In this document: positions 1-8,170 of the stretch, one piece after another | How positions within the stretch are numbered: the first letter of the stretch is position 1 | Layout of the letters: every line of letters begins with the position of its first letter | NCBI GenBank assembly: GCA_031261325.1 | Contig: JAISKH010000073.1 | Location: forward strand, 1 to 33,669 | DNA from: Oscillospiraceae bacterium | GTDB taxonomy: Bacteria > Bacillota > Clostridia > Oscillospirales > Oscillospiraceae | Direction of reading: 5' to 3' | DNA length: 33,669 bases | The notes under the pieces: generated by a model | Seen by the model: the letters and a program-made list of their open reading frames with translations, nothing else | Databases searched by the model: none | What the model was told of the DNA's origin: nothing | Made by a program: the position numbers and the translations under genes

Positions 1-1
1 C

Positions 2-202
2 GATAAGGTTACATCAAAGTTTCGCGCCGTCTATGTATCCGCTGTGGGATACGAGCATAGTTTTTGCCGCGAAGCGGGAAATATTCGCGTAAATGCAAAA
101 TTCATGAAATACAGCCGAGGTGGGGCGGCGCAGCCGCGATTCCGCTTTGATTCGCGCGAATTTGAGGATATTTTTCACATAATTCGTATTGTCATGCATT
201 AG
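2..202 (+). CDS. Possible 3' end of an upstream open frame (partial)
   Basis: A forward frame is open from the window edge to a TAG at 200-202, about 66 codons with no start visible because it would lie outside the window. The predicted peptide is basic and aromatic and ends IIRIVMH; no family is recognised. The opposite strand is also open here, and third-position GC is not clearly biased in either frame, so this may simply be chance. The gltA promoter begins three bases after the stop, which is consistent with a gene ending here. Confidence 0.25.
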   Translation, partial: DKVTSKFRAVYVSAVGYEHSFCREAGNIRVNAKFMKYSRGGAAQPRFRFDSREFEDIFHIIRIVMH

Positions 203-204
203 AA

Positions 205-233
205 TTGACAAATAATGATATATGCGTTATTAT
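205..233 (+). promoter_or_regulatory. Sigma-A type promoter for gltA
   Basis: TTGACA at 205-210 and TATTAT at 228-233 are separated by 17 bases, a near-consensus vegetative promoter in a markedly AT-rich stretch. Transcription would start near 240, giving a leader of about 60 bases before the citrate synthase start codon. No other gene lies between. Confidence 0.7.
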
Positions 234-283
234 GTGATAATAATGTTATTTTCAAGGGGTAATCATATCCGTAACGATGCCCC

Positions 284-300
284 GTTAAGGGAGCCTTAAC
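284..300 (+). promoter_or_regulatory. Perfect dyad enclosing the gltA ribosome binding site
   Basis: GTTAAGG (284-290), GAG (291-293) and CCTTAAC (294-300) form a perfect 7-base inverted repeat ending one base before the gltA ATG. The Shine-Dalgarno sequence AAGGGAG (287-293) lies in its 5' arm and loop. As RNA this could hide the ribosome binding site; as DNA it could be an operator. Neither role is shown. Confidence 0.45.
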
Positions 301-301
301 C

Positions 302-1672
302 ATGGCGAAAGACAGAGCGGGAATAATCGACACGTTCATAAAAACCCGCGCGGAGGAGCTGCGCGACGGCGTTGTGATTGACAAGTCGGCTTATGACGAC
401 TATAACGTCAAGCGCGGGCTGCGCAATTCGGACGGAACGGGCGTTACGGTCGGCATTACGCGCATCGGCAACGTGCGCGGCTATTACATAGAAAACGGCG
501 AGCCTATTCCCGCGGAGGGAGAGCTCACGTATCGCGGCATTGACGTGGCGGAGCTTGTGCGCGGCTTTACGGCGGACGAGCGACCGGGGTTTGAGGAAAC
601 GGCGTACCTGTTGCTGTTCGGGCAACTGCCCGACGCGCGTTCGCTTGAGGAATTTCGCGCGATTCTGGCGGAATACCGCTTGCTGCCGAATAAATTTTTT
701 GAGGACATGATTCTCGCCGCGCCGAGCAAGAACATCATGAACAAGCTGTCGCGCTCCGTTCTCGCGCTGTATTCGTATGACGACGAACCCGAAACGTTCG
801 GGCGCACGATTGAGGACGAGCTTGACAAGGCGATTCGGCTTATCGCCCGATGTCCCGTCATAGTTGCGAACGCGTTTGCGGCAAAGCGGCACTATTTCGA
901 CAATGACGGACTGCACCTGCGTCGCTCGCGCGCGGAGCTTGGTACGGCGGAGAATTTCCTGAACCTCATTCGGCAGGACGGGAGCTATACGGCGGCGGAA
1001 GCGCGGCTGCTTGACCTGTGCTTTGTGTTGCACGCGGAGCACGGCGGCGGCAACAACTCCGCGTTCGCGTGCCGCGTGCTGTCCTCGGCGGGGACCGATA
1101 TTTATTCGGCAATCGCGGCGGCTGTCGGCTCGCTCAAGGGAGCGCGTCACGGCGGGGCAAACGAGCGCGTCGCGGATATGCTGTCAATGGTTGCAAGCGA
1201 CGTTGCGGACTGGACGAGCGAGGACGAGGTGCGCGAGTATCTGCACCGCGTATTGAGGAAAGAGGCGGGACTTGGCGACGGGCTGATTTACGGCATGGGG
1301 CACGCGATTTACACGCTGTCCGACCCGCGCGCGGTGATGCTGAAAGCAATGGCGCGCGAGCTTGCGGTTGAAAAGGGTATGCGCGAGGAGTTTGACCTTA
1401 TCGAGTCGGTGGAACGACTTACGCCCTCCGTATTTCAGGAAGCGGGACGCGGCAGCAAGCCGCTCTGCGCCAACGTGGATATGTACTCCGGCTTCGTGTA
1501 TCGTATGCTGGGAATACCGCGCGAGCTGTACACGCCGCTGTTCGCCGTCGCACGCATGGCGGGTTGGTGCGCGCACCGAGTTGAGGAAGCTTGGGGCAAC
1601 GGCAAGATTATGCGCCCCGCGTACAAGGCGATAACCAAGGAAACGGCGTATACGCCGCTGGGGGCGCGGTAA
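302..1672 (+). CDS. gltA: Citrate synthase (citrate/2-methylcitrate synthase family)
   Basis: Condenses acetyl-CoA with oxaloacetate to citrate, the entry step of the oxidative TCA branch and of glutamate supply; cytosolic. The 456-residue protein carries the family's catalytic residues: His283 in HGGANE, His334 in GMGHAIYTLSDPR and Asp393 in NVDMYSG, plus the substrate-contact His region HAEHGGGNNS at 244-252. It is longer at the N-terminus than the E. coli type (about 427 residues), as in a subfamily common in Clostridia. The ATG at 302 has AAGGGAG eight bases upstream. Use of propionyl-CoA (methylcitrate synthase) cannot be excluded from sequence, but no prp genes lie nearby. A lipoprotein gene follows after 27 bases with no terminator. 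Confidence 0.95.
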   Translation: MAKDRAGIIDTFIKTRAEELRDGVVIDKSAYDDYNVKRGLRNSDGTGVTVGITRIGNVRGYYIENGEPIPAEGELTYRGIDVAELVRGFTADERPGFEETAYLLLFGQLPDARSLEEFRAILAEYRLLPNKFFEDMILAAPSKNIMNKLSRSVLALYSYDDEPETFGRTIEDELDKAIRLIARCPVIVANAFAAKRHYFDNDGLHLRRSRAELGTAENFLNLIRQDGSYTAAEARLLDLCFVLHAEHGGGNNSAFACRVLSSAGTDIYSAIAAAVGSLKGARHGGANERVADMLSMVASDVADWTSEDEVREYLHRVLRKEAGLGDGLIYGMGHAIYTLSDPRAVMLKAMARELAVEKGMREEFDLIESVERLTPSVFQEAGRGSKPLCANVDMYSGFVYRMLGIPRELYTPLFAVARMAGWCAHRVEEAWGNGKIMRPAYKAITKETAYTPLGAR

Positions 1673-1699
1673 GTGAGAAATAATTTTAAGGAGTCGTTT

Positions 1700-2326
1700 A
1701 TGAAGAAGCTTATTGCATTACTTATACTTGCGTGCCTGATGCTCGCGCTCGCCGCGTGTGGTAATACCGCGCCGCCGGCAACCTCCGCACCGCCGTCGGC
1801 AGAAGCTCCGCCAATCGCAAGCGCGGAAATTGCGCCAGAAGATGAACCTTCCGTGCTTATGTTGCACCTTAACTATGTGGAATTTGTCGGTGAATTTGAT
1901 TTTGCGGACGATAGCGTCTACGACGGCGGGGTGTTTTCTGCGGAGGAGATTGAAGAGGACTCAAGATTTGTGGTTGTGAAATACGGCTTCTCCGCACTTG
2001 ACCCCGGCGACAACACGATTCCGACATACGGAGCGACGGTCACGACATGGAAAGGTGACGACAAGAATGGGGAGGACGTGGGTATCGGAGGAATGAGGAT
2101 GCTGGTTGACGGGCGCGGAATTACGATTGCCGATGATATGATAGTATTCAACGGCGAAATACCGCCCTCGGCGTCGTACATGTATGACGTGGGCGAGGTT
2201 GGCGAACAGTATCTTATCTTGGTAGCGCCCAATTCGGTAGCGCTCTCGGAAATGAACATACATTTTTCAACAAAATCGACGGAATCAGATATCGGCTTTG
2301 ATTTTAAGCTGACAGACATTGCTTAG
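1700..2326 (+). CDS. Small lipoprotein of unknown function
   Basis: A 208-residue secreted lipoprotein. The signal peptide has two lysines, a hydrophobic core and the lipobox LAAC with the lipidated Cys at residue 20. An Ala/Pro/Ser linker (about 22-45) follows, then an acidic globular domain rich in Val, Gly and Asp that looks beta-stranded. The frame opens 27 bases earlier at a GTG, but the ATG at 1700 has AAGGAG six bases upstream and starts a textbook signal peptide, so it is the chosen start. No enzymatic motif is visible and no family is recognised. Its stop codon lies inside the Shine-Dalgarno sequence of metK, so the two are probably translated from one message. Confidence 0.8.
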   Translation: MKKLIALLILACLMLALAACGNTAPPATSAPPSAEAPPIASAEIAPEDEPSVLMLHLNYVEFVGEFDFADDSVYDGGVFSAEEIEEDSRFVVVKYGFSALDPGDNTIPTYGATVTTWKGDDKNGEDVGIGGMRMLVDGRGITIADDMIVFNGEIPPSASYMYDVGEVGEQYLILVAPNSVALSEMNIHFSTKSTESDIGFDFKLTDIA

Positions 2327-2338
2327 GAGGTTATTGAT

Positions 2339-3499
2339 ATGTCTAAAAGAATATTCACATCGGAATCAGTTACGGAGGGGCACCCCGACAAGATTTGCGA
2401 CCAGGTTTCGGACGCGATACTCGACGCGATGATAAGCGGCGACCCCAAATCGCGCGTGGCGTGCGAGACGATTACGACGACGGGACTTGTGCTCGTCATG
2501 GGCGAAATTTCCACGGAAACTTATGTGGACATTCCGTCCGTCGTCCGCAAGACGATTGAGAAAATCGGTTACACAAAGCCCGAATACGGCTTTGACTGCA
2601 AGGGTGCGGCCGTCATTACGACGATTGACGAGCAGTCGCCCGACATTGCGCAGGGCGTTAACCACGCGTTCGACGACGAGGACGACACGGGCGCGGGCGA
2701 CCAAGGCATGATGTTCGGCTTCGCCTGCGACGAGACGGAGGAGTTCATGCCCGCGCCGATTTCCATGTCGCACGCGCTCGCGCGCAGACTTGCGAGCGTT
2801 CGCAAAAGCGGCGAGCTGTCGTTCCTGCGCCCTGACGGTAAGACGCAGGTCACGGTGGAGTACGACGAGAGCAACCGCGTCGTGTCCGTCCCCGCAATCG
2901 TCGTTTCGACGCAGCACGACCCCGACGTGACGATTGAGGTACTGCGCGAGGCGGTAATGGAGACTATCATCAAGCCCGTAATCCCCGCGGAATTGATTAC
3001 AAAGGACACCAAGTTTTACGTCAACCCCACGGGACGGTTCGTCACGGGAGGACCCGTCGGCGACTCGGGGCTTACGGGGCGCAAAATTATTGTTGACACC
3101 TACGGCGGTTACGCAAGTCACGGCGGCGGTTGCTTCTCGGGCAAGGACCCGACGAAGGTTGACCGCTCGGGCGCGTACATGTCGCGATATATCGCGAAGA
3201 ACATCGTCGCGGCGGGGCTTGCGCGCGCTTGCCAGATTGAGATTGCTTACGCAATCGGCGTGGCGCGTCCCGTGTCCGTGCTTGTTGACACGCGCGGCAC
3301 AGGCGTGATTCCCGACGAGACGATTGCGGACATTATCACGCGCGAGTTCGACCTGCGCCCATCGAAAATTATCTCGCGGCTCGACTTGCAACGTCCGATT
3401 TACCTGCAAACGGCGGCTTACGGTCACTTCGGGCGCACGGACATTGACCTGCCGTGGGAAAAGCTCGATTCGGTTGATACGCTCAGGAAGTACCTGTAA
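2339..3499 (+). CDS. metK: S-adenosylmethionine synthase
   Basis: Makes S-adenosylmethionine from methionine and ATP with release of phosphate and pyrophosphate; a cytosolic tetramer needing Mg2+ and K+. The 386 residues match the usual bacterial length. Visible signatures are [10 protein letters not shown] (His15, Asp17 and Lys18 of the ATP site), the family signature GAGDQG at 118-123 and [16 protein letters not shown] at 262-277 with the phosphate-binding Lys269. The ATG has AGGAGG (2325-2330) eight bases upstream, overlapping the previous gene's stop. There is no leader region and therefore no SAM riboswitch directly in front. The SAM made here is used by the methyltransferase encoded next. 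Confidence 0.98.
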   Translation: MSKRIFTSESVTEGHPDKICDQVSDAILDAMISGDPKSRVACETITTTGLVLVMGEISTETYVDIPSVVRKTIEKIGYTKPEYGFDCKGAAVITTIDEQSPDIAQGVNHAFDDEDDTGAGDQGMMFGFACDETEEFMPAPISMSHALARRLASVRKSGELSFLRPDGKTQVTVEYDESNRVVSVPAIVVSTQHDPDVTIEVLREAVMETIIKPVIPAELITKDTKFYVNPTGRFVTGGPVGDSGLTGRKIIVDTYGGYASHGGGCFSGKDPTKVDRSGAYMSRYIAKNIVAAGLARACQIEIAYAIGVARPVSVLVDTRGTGVIPDETIADIITREFDLRPSKIISRLDLQRPIYLQTAAYGHFGRTDIDLPWEKLDSVDTLRKYL

Positions 3500-4446
3500 T
3501 GGCGGACTTCAAGAAGAACGGCAGCGGCGGCGGAAAGCCGAAATTCGGCGGCAGACCGCCCGTCGCAAAGCACTTCAACCCCTACGGCGGCAAGCCTAAA
3601 ACGCCGACACAGCCGCGCAACACTCGCCCAAAGTCGCCCGTCGCGCCGCGTGAGGAGCAACCTCCGCGCGAGACGCGTGACGAGCGCGAGTTTGACGACG
3701 ATGACGACGGCGGCGGCGTAATCGAGGGGCGCAATGCGGTGCTCGAAGCGATACGCGCGGGCGTGCCGCTTGACAAGGTGTATATCGCCAAGGGAGAAAC
3801 CGACGCGTCGCTGGCGCATATCGCGTCCAACGCGCGAAACGCGGGCGCCGTGGTGGTTGACGCGGACAGGCGCAAGCTTGACGCGCTCAGTCGGACGCAC
3901 GCGCATCAGGGCGTCGTCGCGCTGACGGCGGCGGCGGCGTATGTTGAGGTTGCGGATATTCTTGCGATTGCGCGCGAGCGCGGTGAAGAGCCGCTGATTG
4001 TCGTGTGCGACGGCATTTCGGACCCGCACAATCTGGGCGCGATTATCAGGACGGCGGAAGCCGCGGGCGCGCACGGAGTTGTAATTCCCAAGCGGCGCAG
4101 CGCGGGGATAACCGCGATAGTCGCGAAAACGAGCGCGGGCGCGGCGTTTCACCTGCCTGTCGCGCGCGTCGCGAACTTGACAGCCGCGCTTCAGGAGCTT
4201 AAGGAGCAGGGCGTGTGGATTTACGGCACCGCTCCGCTGGCGGAGACTGTGCTGTGGGAAACGGACCTGCGCGGGGCGGCGGCGATTGTCGTCGGTTCCG
4301 AGGGCGAGGGAATGGGTCGGCTCGTCAGCGAGACGTGCGACTTTCAGGTAAAAATTCCCATGGCGGGCAAGATTTCATCGCTTAACGCGTCGGTATCCGC
4401 CGCGCTGATTATATACGAAGCAGTCAGGCAACGCGGTACCAGATAG
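3499..4446 (+). CDS. rlmB: SpoU/TrmH-family 23S rRNA (guanosine-2'-O)-methyltransferase, RlmB type
   Basis: Transfers a methyl group from SAM to a ribose 2'-OH in RNA; the closest known role is Gm2251 of 23S rRNA. The 315-residue protein has a substrate-binding domain starting at IEGRNAVLEAI (about 74-84) and the three SPOUT motifs: NLGAIIRTA from Asn178, GSEGEGM from Gly266, and SSLNASVSAA at about 293-302. Residues 1-72 are an unusual Lys/Pro/Arg-rich extension ending in an Asp run, probably disordered and RNA-contacting. The ATG shares its A with the metK stop (TAATG), so translation is coupled to SAM synthase. The exact target nucleotide is inferred from family only. Confidence 0.9.
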   Translation: MADFKKNGSGGGKPKFGGRPPVAKHFNPYGGKPKTPTQPRNTRPKSPVAPREEQPPRETRDEREFDDDDDGGGVIEGRNAVLEAIRAGVPLDKVYIAKGETDASLAHIASNARNAGAVVVDADRRKLDALSRTHAHQGVVALTAAAAYVEVADILAIARERGEEPLIVVCDGISDPHNLGAIIRTAEAAGAHGVVIPKRRSAGITAIVAKTSAGAAFHLPVARVANLTAALQELKEQGVWIYGTAPLAETVLWETDLRGAAAIVVGSEGEGMGRLVSETCDFQVKIPMAGKISSLNASVSAALIIYEAVRQRGTR

Positions 4447-4454
4447 ATTGTCGA

Positions 4455-4470
4455 ACCGATTTATATCGGT
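4455..4470 (+). promoter_or_regulatory. Small hairpin before the ribosome binding site of the next gene
   Basis: ACCGAT, TTAT, ATCGGT forms a perfect 6-bp hairpin three bases before GAGGAGGG. It has no U tract, so it is not a terminator. It may affect mRNA stability or translation, or be chance. Confidence 0.35.
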
Positions 4471-4485
4471 AAGAGGAGGGTTTGT

Positions 4486-6858
4486 GTGGCGAGGAAGAAG
4501 GGAAAGCATAGCGCGGATATTGACTCCGATTCAGCGGAGCTTGGCGTCGCCGACGATGATTTCAGTATCGGTGAGGACAATTATTCACTGGAGTCGATTT
4601 TGGCTGAATACAAGGAGCAAGCTTTTCTCGAGAATGACAAGCCTACCCCGACAAAGATTCTTCAGGATAAGGCTGACAAAATCGTGCGCGAGGTCAAGGG
4701 CGTTCCGGAGCCGGAACCCGAGCCGCAGCCAAAACCCGCGCCCGAGGTAAAGCCCGCGCCGCAGCCCAAATCTGCGCCGCAGGTTGAGCCCGCGCCGCAG
4801 GTTAAGTCTGTGCCGCGGTCAAAATCCGCGCCGCCGCAACCCGAAGCGGAAGAGGACGAGCCTGAAATTGTCTCGGAGGAATTTGAGGATTCCGACCCCG
4901 ACAACGAGTTTTTCAAGGGCTACAAGTACTCCAACCCCGACACGACGGACCAGATTGCCGCCGAGGTTCAGCGCGCGATTGAGAGCGAGCAGGAGCGCGA
5001 GCGCGGTACGCAAGAGGGTGCGCGGCGCGTTTCCCGTCTGCTGAACAGCGACCGCAATCGCGCGCGCGCGCAAAAACCGAAGCGCGAGCCGAAGCGTAAG
5101 CGCGAACCCTTGGAGGACGATTCGTATTTGGACGAGCCGGAGGGCAAGCGCGAGAAGCCCGTCGAGGAATACGCGAAGTTTGAGGAAGCGGTTGAGGACG
5201 ACCCCGACTTCCGCGCCATGGCGAAGAAGTTTGCGGAGCGTTGCAATTCCGCGTCCAAGCGGTCACTCGGCGCGTTCGTAATTTGCATAATTATGGGAAT
5301 ATTCACGCTGATATTCGAGGCGGGGAACTCCGTGCCGTTCGGCATCGGGCACAACCGCATATTGCTGTCGGGCGTGCTTCTTATCATGCAGTTAGGCGTG
5401 CTCGCAATCGGCGTGGACGTTTTGATTCGCGGCGTTGAGAGCTTCATTAAGGGCACGCCGGGCGCGGAGACGCTCGCGCTCGTGTCCGCGCTTGTAACCG
5501 TCATTTCGGGCATGTATTACCTGAAAGCCGACCCCGGCGCGGGGAGCTTGCCTTACAGCGTGGTGTCCGCGTTTTCGATGGCGTTTGCGCTGTGGGGCGA
5601 AAAGATGTATACGCGCGCCCTGACGGATACGCTGCGCACGACGGAAAAGGCGACGGCGGAGCTGTTTTCGGAGTATCTGCCCGACGACCATAAGACGATA
5701 CTGATTAAAACCTCCAACCGCAAAAAGGGTTTTTACGCGAACCTCATGCAGACGGACTTCTGCGAGCGAGTTTACGGGTACGCGACGCCGATACTTTTGA
5801 GCGTTGCCATCGTCGTCTCCGTGCTCACCGCGCTGTCGCACAAGAGCTTGATTTCCATTCCGCGGACGCTTGCGGCGCTTGTCAGCGCGGCGGCGGCTTT
5901 CCCGTCGTTTGTCGCGTTTGCCGCGCCGTTCGGCAAGGTCGCGCGCAAGGCGAGAGCGAGCTTTATCGCGATTGCGGGCGCGGGCGGGGCGGACGACATT
6001 TACTTCGTGGACGCGTCGTGCATCACCGACGACGACCTGTTCCCGACGGGTACGCAAAAAGTCAGCGACCACAAGCTGTTTCATGTGCCGTCCGCCGACC
6101 GCGCCGTGCGCTATACCGCGAGCCTGATTATCGAATCGGGTTCGGGACTTGCGCGCGCGTTTTCGGACGCGATTGCGCGCAGCAACATTAAGCCCGAGCG
6201 CGTGCAGGACTTCGCGGCGCATAACGAGGGCATAAGCGGGCTTGTCGGCGGGCAGCGCGTTTTGACGGGCACGTCGGGGTTCATGAACCTGTACGGCATT
6301 CGCGTGCCGGAGGAGCTTAACGTCAAGAACGCGATTTTCACCGCGATTGACGACGACCTTGCCGCGATGTTCGCGATTGAGTACAGACCCGTCAGTTCCG
6401 TGCAAAAGGCTATACTGTCAATCCTGCGCGACAGGGTGCACCTGCTCTTCGCCGTGCGCGACTTCAACATTACGGAGTTGATGCTGGAGCAGAAATTCCG
6501 CGTGCCGACGGCGAATATCGAGTCGATTTCAATGCAAAAGGTGTACGCGATTGCCGACGAACGGCGCGAGGGACTTGGGCGCGTCGCGGCGACGGTATCG
6601 CGCGAGGGGCTTGGCTCCGTGGGAGAAGCGATTCATTACGGCAGGACGCTGCGGCTCGTCTCCATGCTTTCGACGGTGATTTCGGTTTTCTCGTCCGTTT
6701 TCGGGGTTATACTTATGGCGGTGCTGTGCGGCGCGGAAGCTTACGGCGCGGCTAAGGCGGGGACGTTGCTGCTGTTCATGCTCGTGTCGTTCGCGGCGGC
6801 GCAGGTGGTTAATATACTGTTCCTGAGCGGGGGAGCTTCGGGGCGCGGCGAACACTAA
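4486..6858 (+). CDS. Large membrane protein resembling a P-type ATPase without catalytic motifs
   Basis: A 790-residue protein starting at GTG 4486, with GAGGAGGG five bases upstream. Residues 1-255 are charged, with a Pro/Glu/Lys/Gln repeat at about 74-125, probably a disordered cytosolic arm. About eight hydrophobic segments follow (near 261-280, 292-313, 327-345, 354-371, 432-451, 462-484, 721-750, 755-783). The soluble part at 490-715 reads like the P and N domains of a heavy-metal P-type ATPase: VDASCITDDDLF lies where DKTGTLT belongs, then GISGLVGGQRVLTG from 582, then RPVSSVQKAI at 634 and a VRD (659) where TGD belongs. The phosphorylated Asp-Lys-Thr-Gly-Thr and the GDGxND motif are missing. 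This suggests a non-pumping scaffold or sensor. Being next to rodA hints at an envelope role; this is inference. Confidence 0.7.
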   Translation: MARKKGKHSADIDSDSAELGVADDDFSIGEDNYSLESILAEYKEQAFLENDKPTPTKILQDKADKIVREVKGVPEPEPEPQPKPAPEVKPAPQPKSAPQVEPAPQVKSVPRSKSAPPQPEAEEDEPEIVSEEFEDSDPDNEFFKGYKYSNPDTTDQIAAEVQRAIESEQERERGTQEGARRVSRLLNSDRNRARAQKPKREPKRKREPLEDDSYLDEPEGKREKPVEEYAKFEEAVEDDPDFRAMAKKFAERCNSASKRSLGAFVICIIMGIFTLIFEAGNSVPFGIGHNRILLSGVLLIMQLGVLAIGVDVLIRGVESFIKGTPGAETLALVSALVTVISGMYYLKADPGAGSLPYSVVSAFSMAFALWGEKMYTRALTDTLRTTEKATAELFSEYLPDDHKTILIKTSNRKKGFYANLMQTDFCERVYGYATPILLSVAIVVSVLTALSHKSLISIPRTLAALVSAAAAFPSFVAFAAPFGKVARKARASFIAIAGAGGADDIYFVDASCITDDDLFPTGTQKVSDHKLFHVPSADRAVRYTASLIIESGSGLARAFSDAIARSNIKPERVQDFAAHNEGISGLVGGQRVLTGTSGFMNLYGIRVPEELNVKNAIFTAIDDDLAAMFAIEYRPVSSVQKAILSILRDRVHLLFAVRDFNITELMLEQKFRVPTANIESISMQKVYAIADERREGLGRVAATVSREGLGSVGEAIHYGRTLRLVSMLSTVISVFSSVFGVILMAVLCGAEAYGAAKAGTLLLFMLVSFAAAQVVNILFLSGGASGRGEH

Positions 6859-6881
6859 GGCTCGGTTATTGAGTTGAAATG

Positions 6882-6913
6882 GGCGCGTACCCGTTTGGGT
6901 GCGCGTTATATTT
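6882..6913 (+). terminator. Terminator-like hairpin before rodA
   Basis: A GC-rich stem (6882-6892 with 6897-6907, including G-U pairs at T88-G01 and at the base) encloses GTTT and is followed by TATATTT. The U tract is interrupted, so termination may be partial. The hairpin overlaps a possible ATG at 6879 and argues for the later start of the next gene. Confidence 0.4.
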
Positions 6914-6944
6914 GAAGCGCGCAACGCGCGCGGGAGAAAAATCT

Positions 6945-8084
6945 TTGAGAAAAGTAATAGACGCGGTTTACAAATATGTGCGCGAGTCGGACACGTTCCT
7001 GCTCGTGATTTGCCTTATCAGCTCCGTTTACGGCTTGCTGCTGATTAAGAGCACGACGCGGCACACGGCGGGCGACAGAAGCGTGCTTATCCAGATTATC
7101 GCCATGGTTCTCGGAATCGGGCTGTACATCTTAATGTCGCTGATTGACATTGACACGCTCGCGGACAAGTCGCGGCTGCTGTTTTTTGTCAGCGCGGCGT
7201 TTATCTCGACGCTGTTCATATGGGGCAAGGCGGGCGACACGGTTAACAAGGCGTGGCTGCGCTTCGGCAATATCGGTATTCAGCCCGCGGAGGTAGTAAA
7301 GGTACTGTTCATTATCATAATCGCGCACATGATGAGCGATTATCGCGACAGGCGCGTGCTCAATTCGCCGATGTCGCTGCTTAAAATCGTGCTTGTGTTC
7401 GGCGCGCTGTTTGCGCTGATACTCGTCGCGTCGGCGGACTTAGGCTCGGCTCTTGTCTATGTGTTCATCATGCTTATTATGCTGTTCGTGGCGGGGACGC
7501 AATTGCGATGGTTCGCGTTTTTGGGCGCGTTAGTCGCCGCCGCGACGCCGCTTGTGTGGAAATTCCTGCTTACGCAGCGGCACCGTAATTTAATTATGGC
7601 TCCGTATGACCCGACGATTGACAAGACGGGACTGGGCATAACTTGGCAACCGAAGCTCAGTAAAAACGCGATTGCGGCGGGCAAATTCTTCGGGCAGGGA
7701 CTGTTCAAGGGCAAGATTACGCAGTCGGGCAATCTCCCGCAGCAGCGCACGGACTTCATCTTCGCGACGGCGGGCGAGGAGTTGGGCTTTATCGGCTGCA
7801 TCGCGATTGTCGCGCTGCTTGTAATCATCATTTCGCGCTGCGTCTATGTCGGCGTGCGCTCAAACAATTCGCGCGGATTGCTTGTGTGCGTCGGCATTGC
7901 GGCGATGCTGCTGACGCAGACGCTGGAGAATATCGGCATGTGCATGGAGCTTACGCCCGTAATCGGGCTGACGCTGCCGTTCTTCAGCTACGGCGGCTCG
8001 TCGGTCGTCACAAACTTTGCCGCGATGGGTATCATTTCGGGCATTAAGATGCGACCGAAACCCACGCGATTTAGGTACATGTAG
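6945..8084 (+). CDS. rodA: SEDS-family peptidoglycan glycosyltransferase (RodA/FtsW type)
   Basis: Polymerises lipid II into glycan strands in the membrane together with a class B penicillin-binding protein. The protein is almost wholly hydrophobic with about ten membrane segments. It has the catalytic region NLPQQRTDFIFATAGEELGF, with Asp270 matching the essential Asp of RodA, and the SEDS signature FFSYGGSSVVTNFAAMGI near the C-terminus. TTG at 6945 is preferred: GGGAG lies eight bases upstream, it gives 379 residues, and the alternative ATG at 6879 sits inside a hairpin without a clear binding site. RodA is favoured over FtsW because no division genes lie nearby, but SpoVE or FtsW function cannot be excluded. 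Confidence 0.9.
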   Translation: MRKVIDAVYKYVRESDTFLLVICLISSVYGLLLIKSTTRHTAGDRSVLIQIIAMVLGIGLYILMSLIDIDTLADKSRLLFFVSAAFISTLFIWGKAGDTVNKAWLRFGNIGIQPAEVVKVLFIIIIAHMMSDYRDRRVLNSPMSLLKIVLVFGALFALILVASADLGSALVYVFIMLIMLFVAGTQLRWFAFLGALVAAATPLVWKFLLTQRHRNLIMAPYDPTIDKTGLGITWQPKLSKNAIAAGKFFGQGLFKGKITQSGNLPQQRTDFIFATAGEELGFIGCIAIVALLVIIISRCVYVGVRSNNSRGLLVCVGIAAMLLTQTLENIGMCMELTPVIGLTLPFFSYGGSSVVTNFAAMGIISGIKMRPKPTRFRYM

Positions 8085-8170
8085 TGGCGTGGTGTAAAAA
8101 CTTGAAAAATATTTTCGCGAAATAAAGGAATTAACACCGCGCGCGGCGTAACAGTATAGTAGGAGAGGCG

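Noticed and set aside
14-211. Reverse-strand frame of 65 codons
   Set aside because: No ribosome binding site, no recognised family, overlaps the forward frame and the gltA promoter.
296-1150. Long reverse-strand frame of 284 codons opposite citrate synthase
   Set aside because: Arg/Val-rich shadow of a clearly identified gene; such antisense frames recur opposite most genes here because of GC-rich third positions.
1673-2338. SAM riboswitch upstream of metK
   Set aside because: The space before metK is filled by a complete lipoprotein gene with only 12 bases between stop and start.
2366-3427. Reverse-strand frame of 353 codons opposite metK
   Set aside because: Antisense shadow with Arg/Asn/Val-biased composition and no family pattern; metK on the other strand is certain.
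8087-8160. Possible promoter (TTAACA-18-TATAGT) and a 9-bp long-range stem before dgt
   Set aside because: The -10 would touch the ribosome binding site, leaving almost no leader, and the stem has a loop of about 38 bases without U tract.
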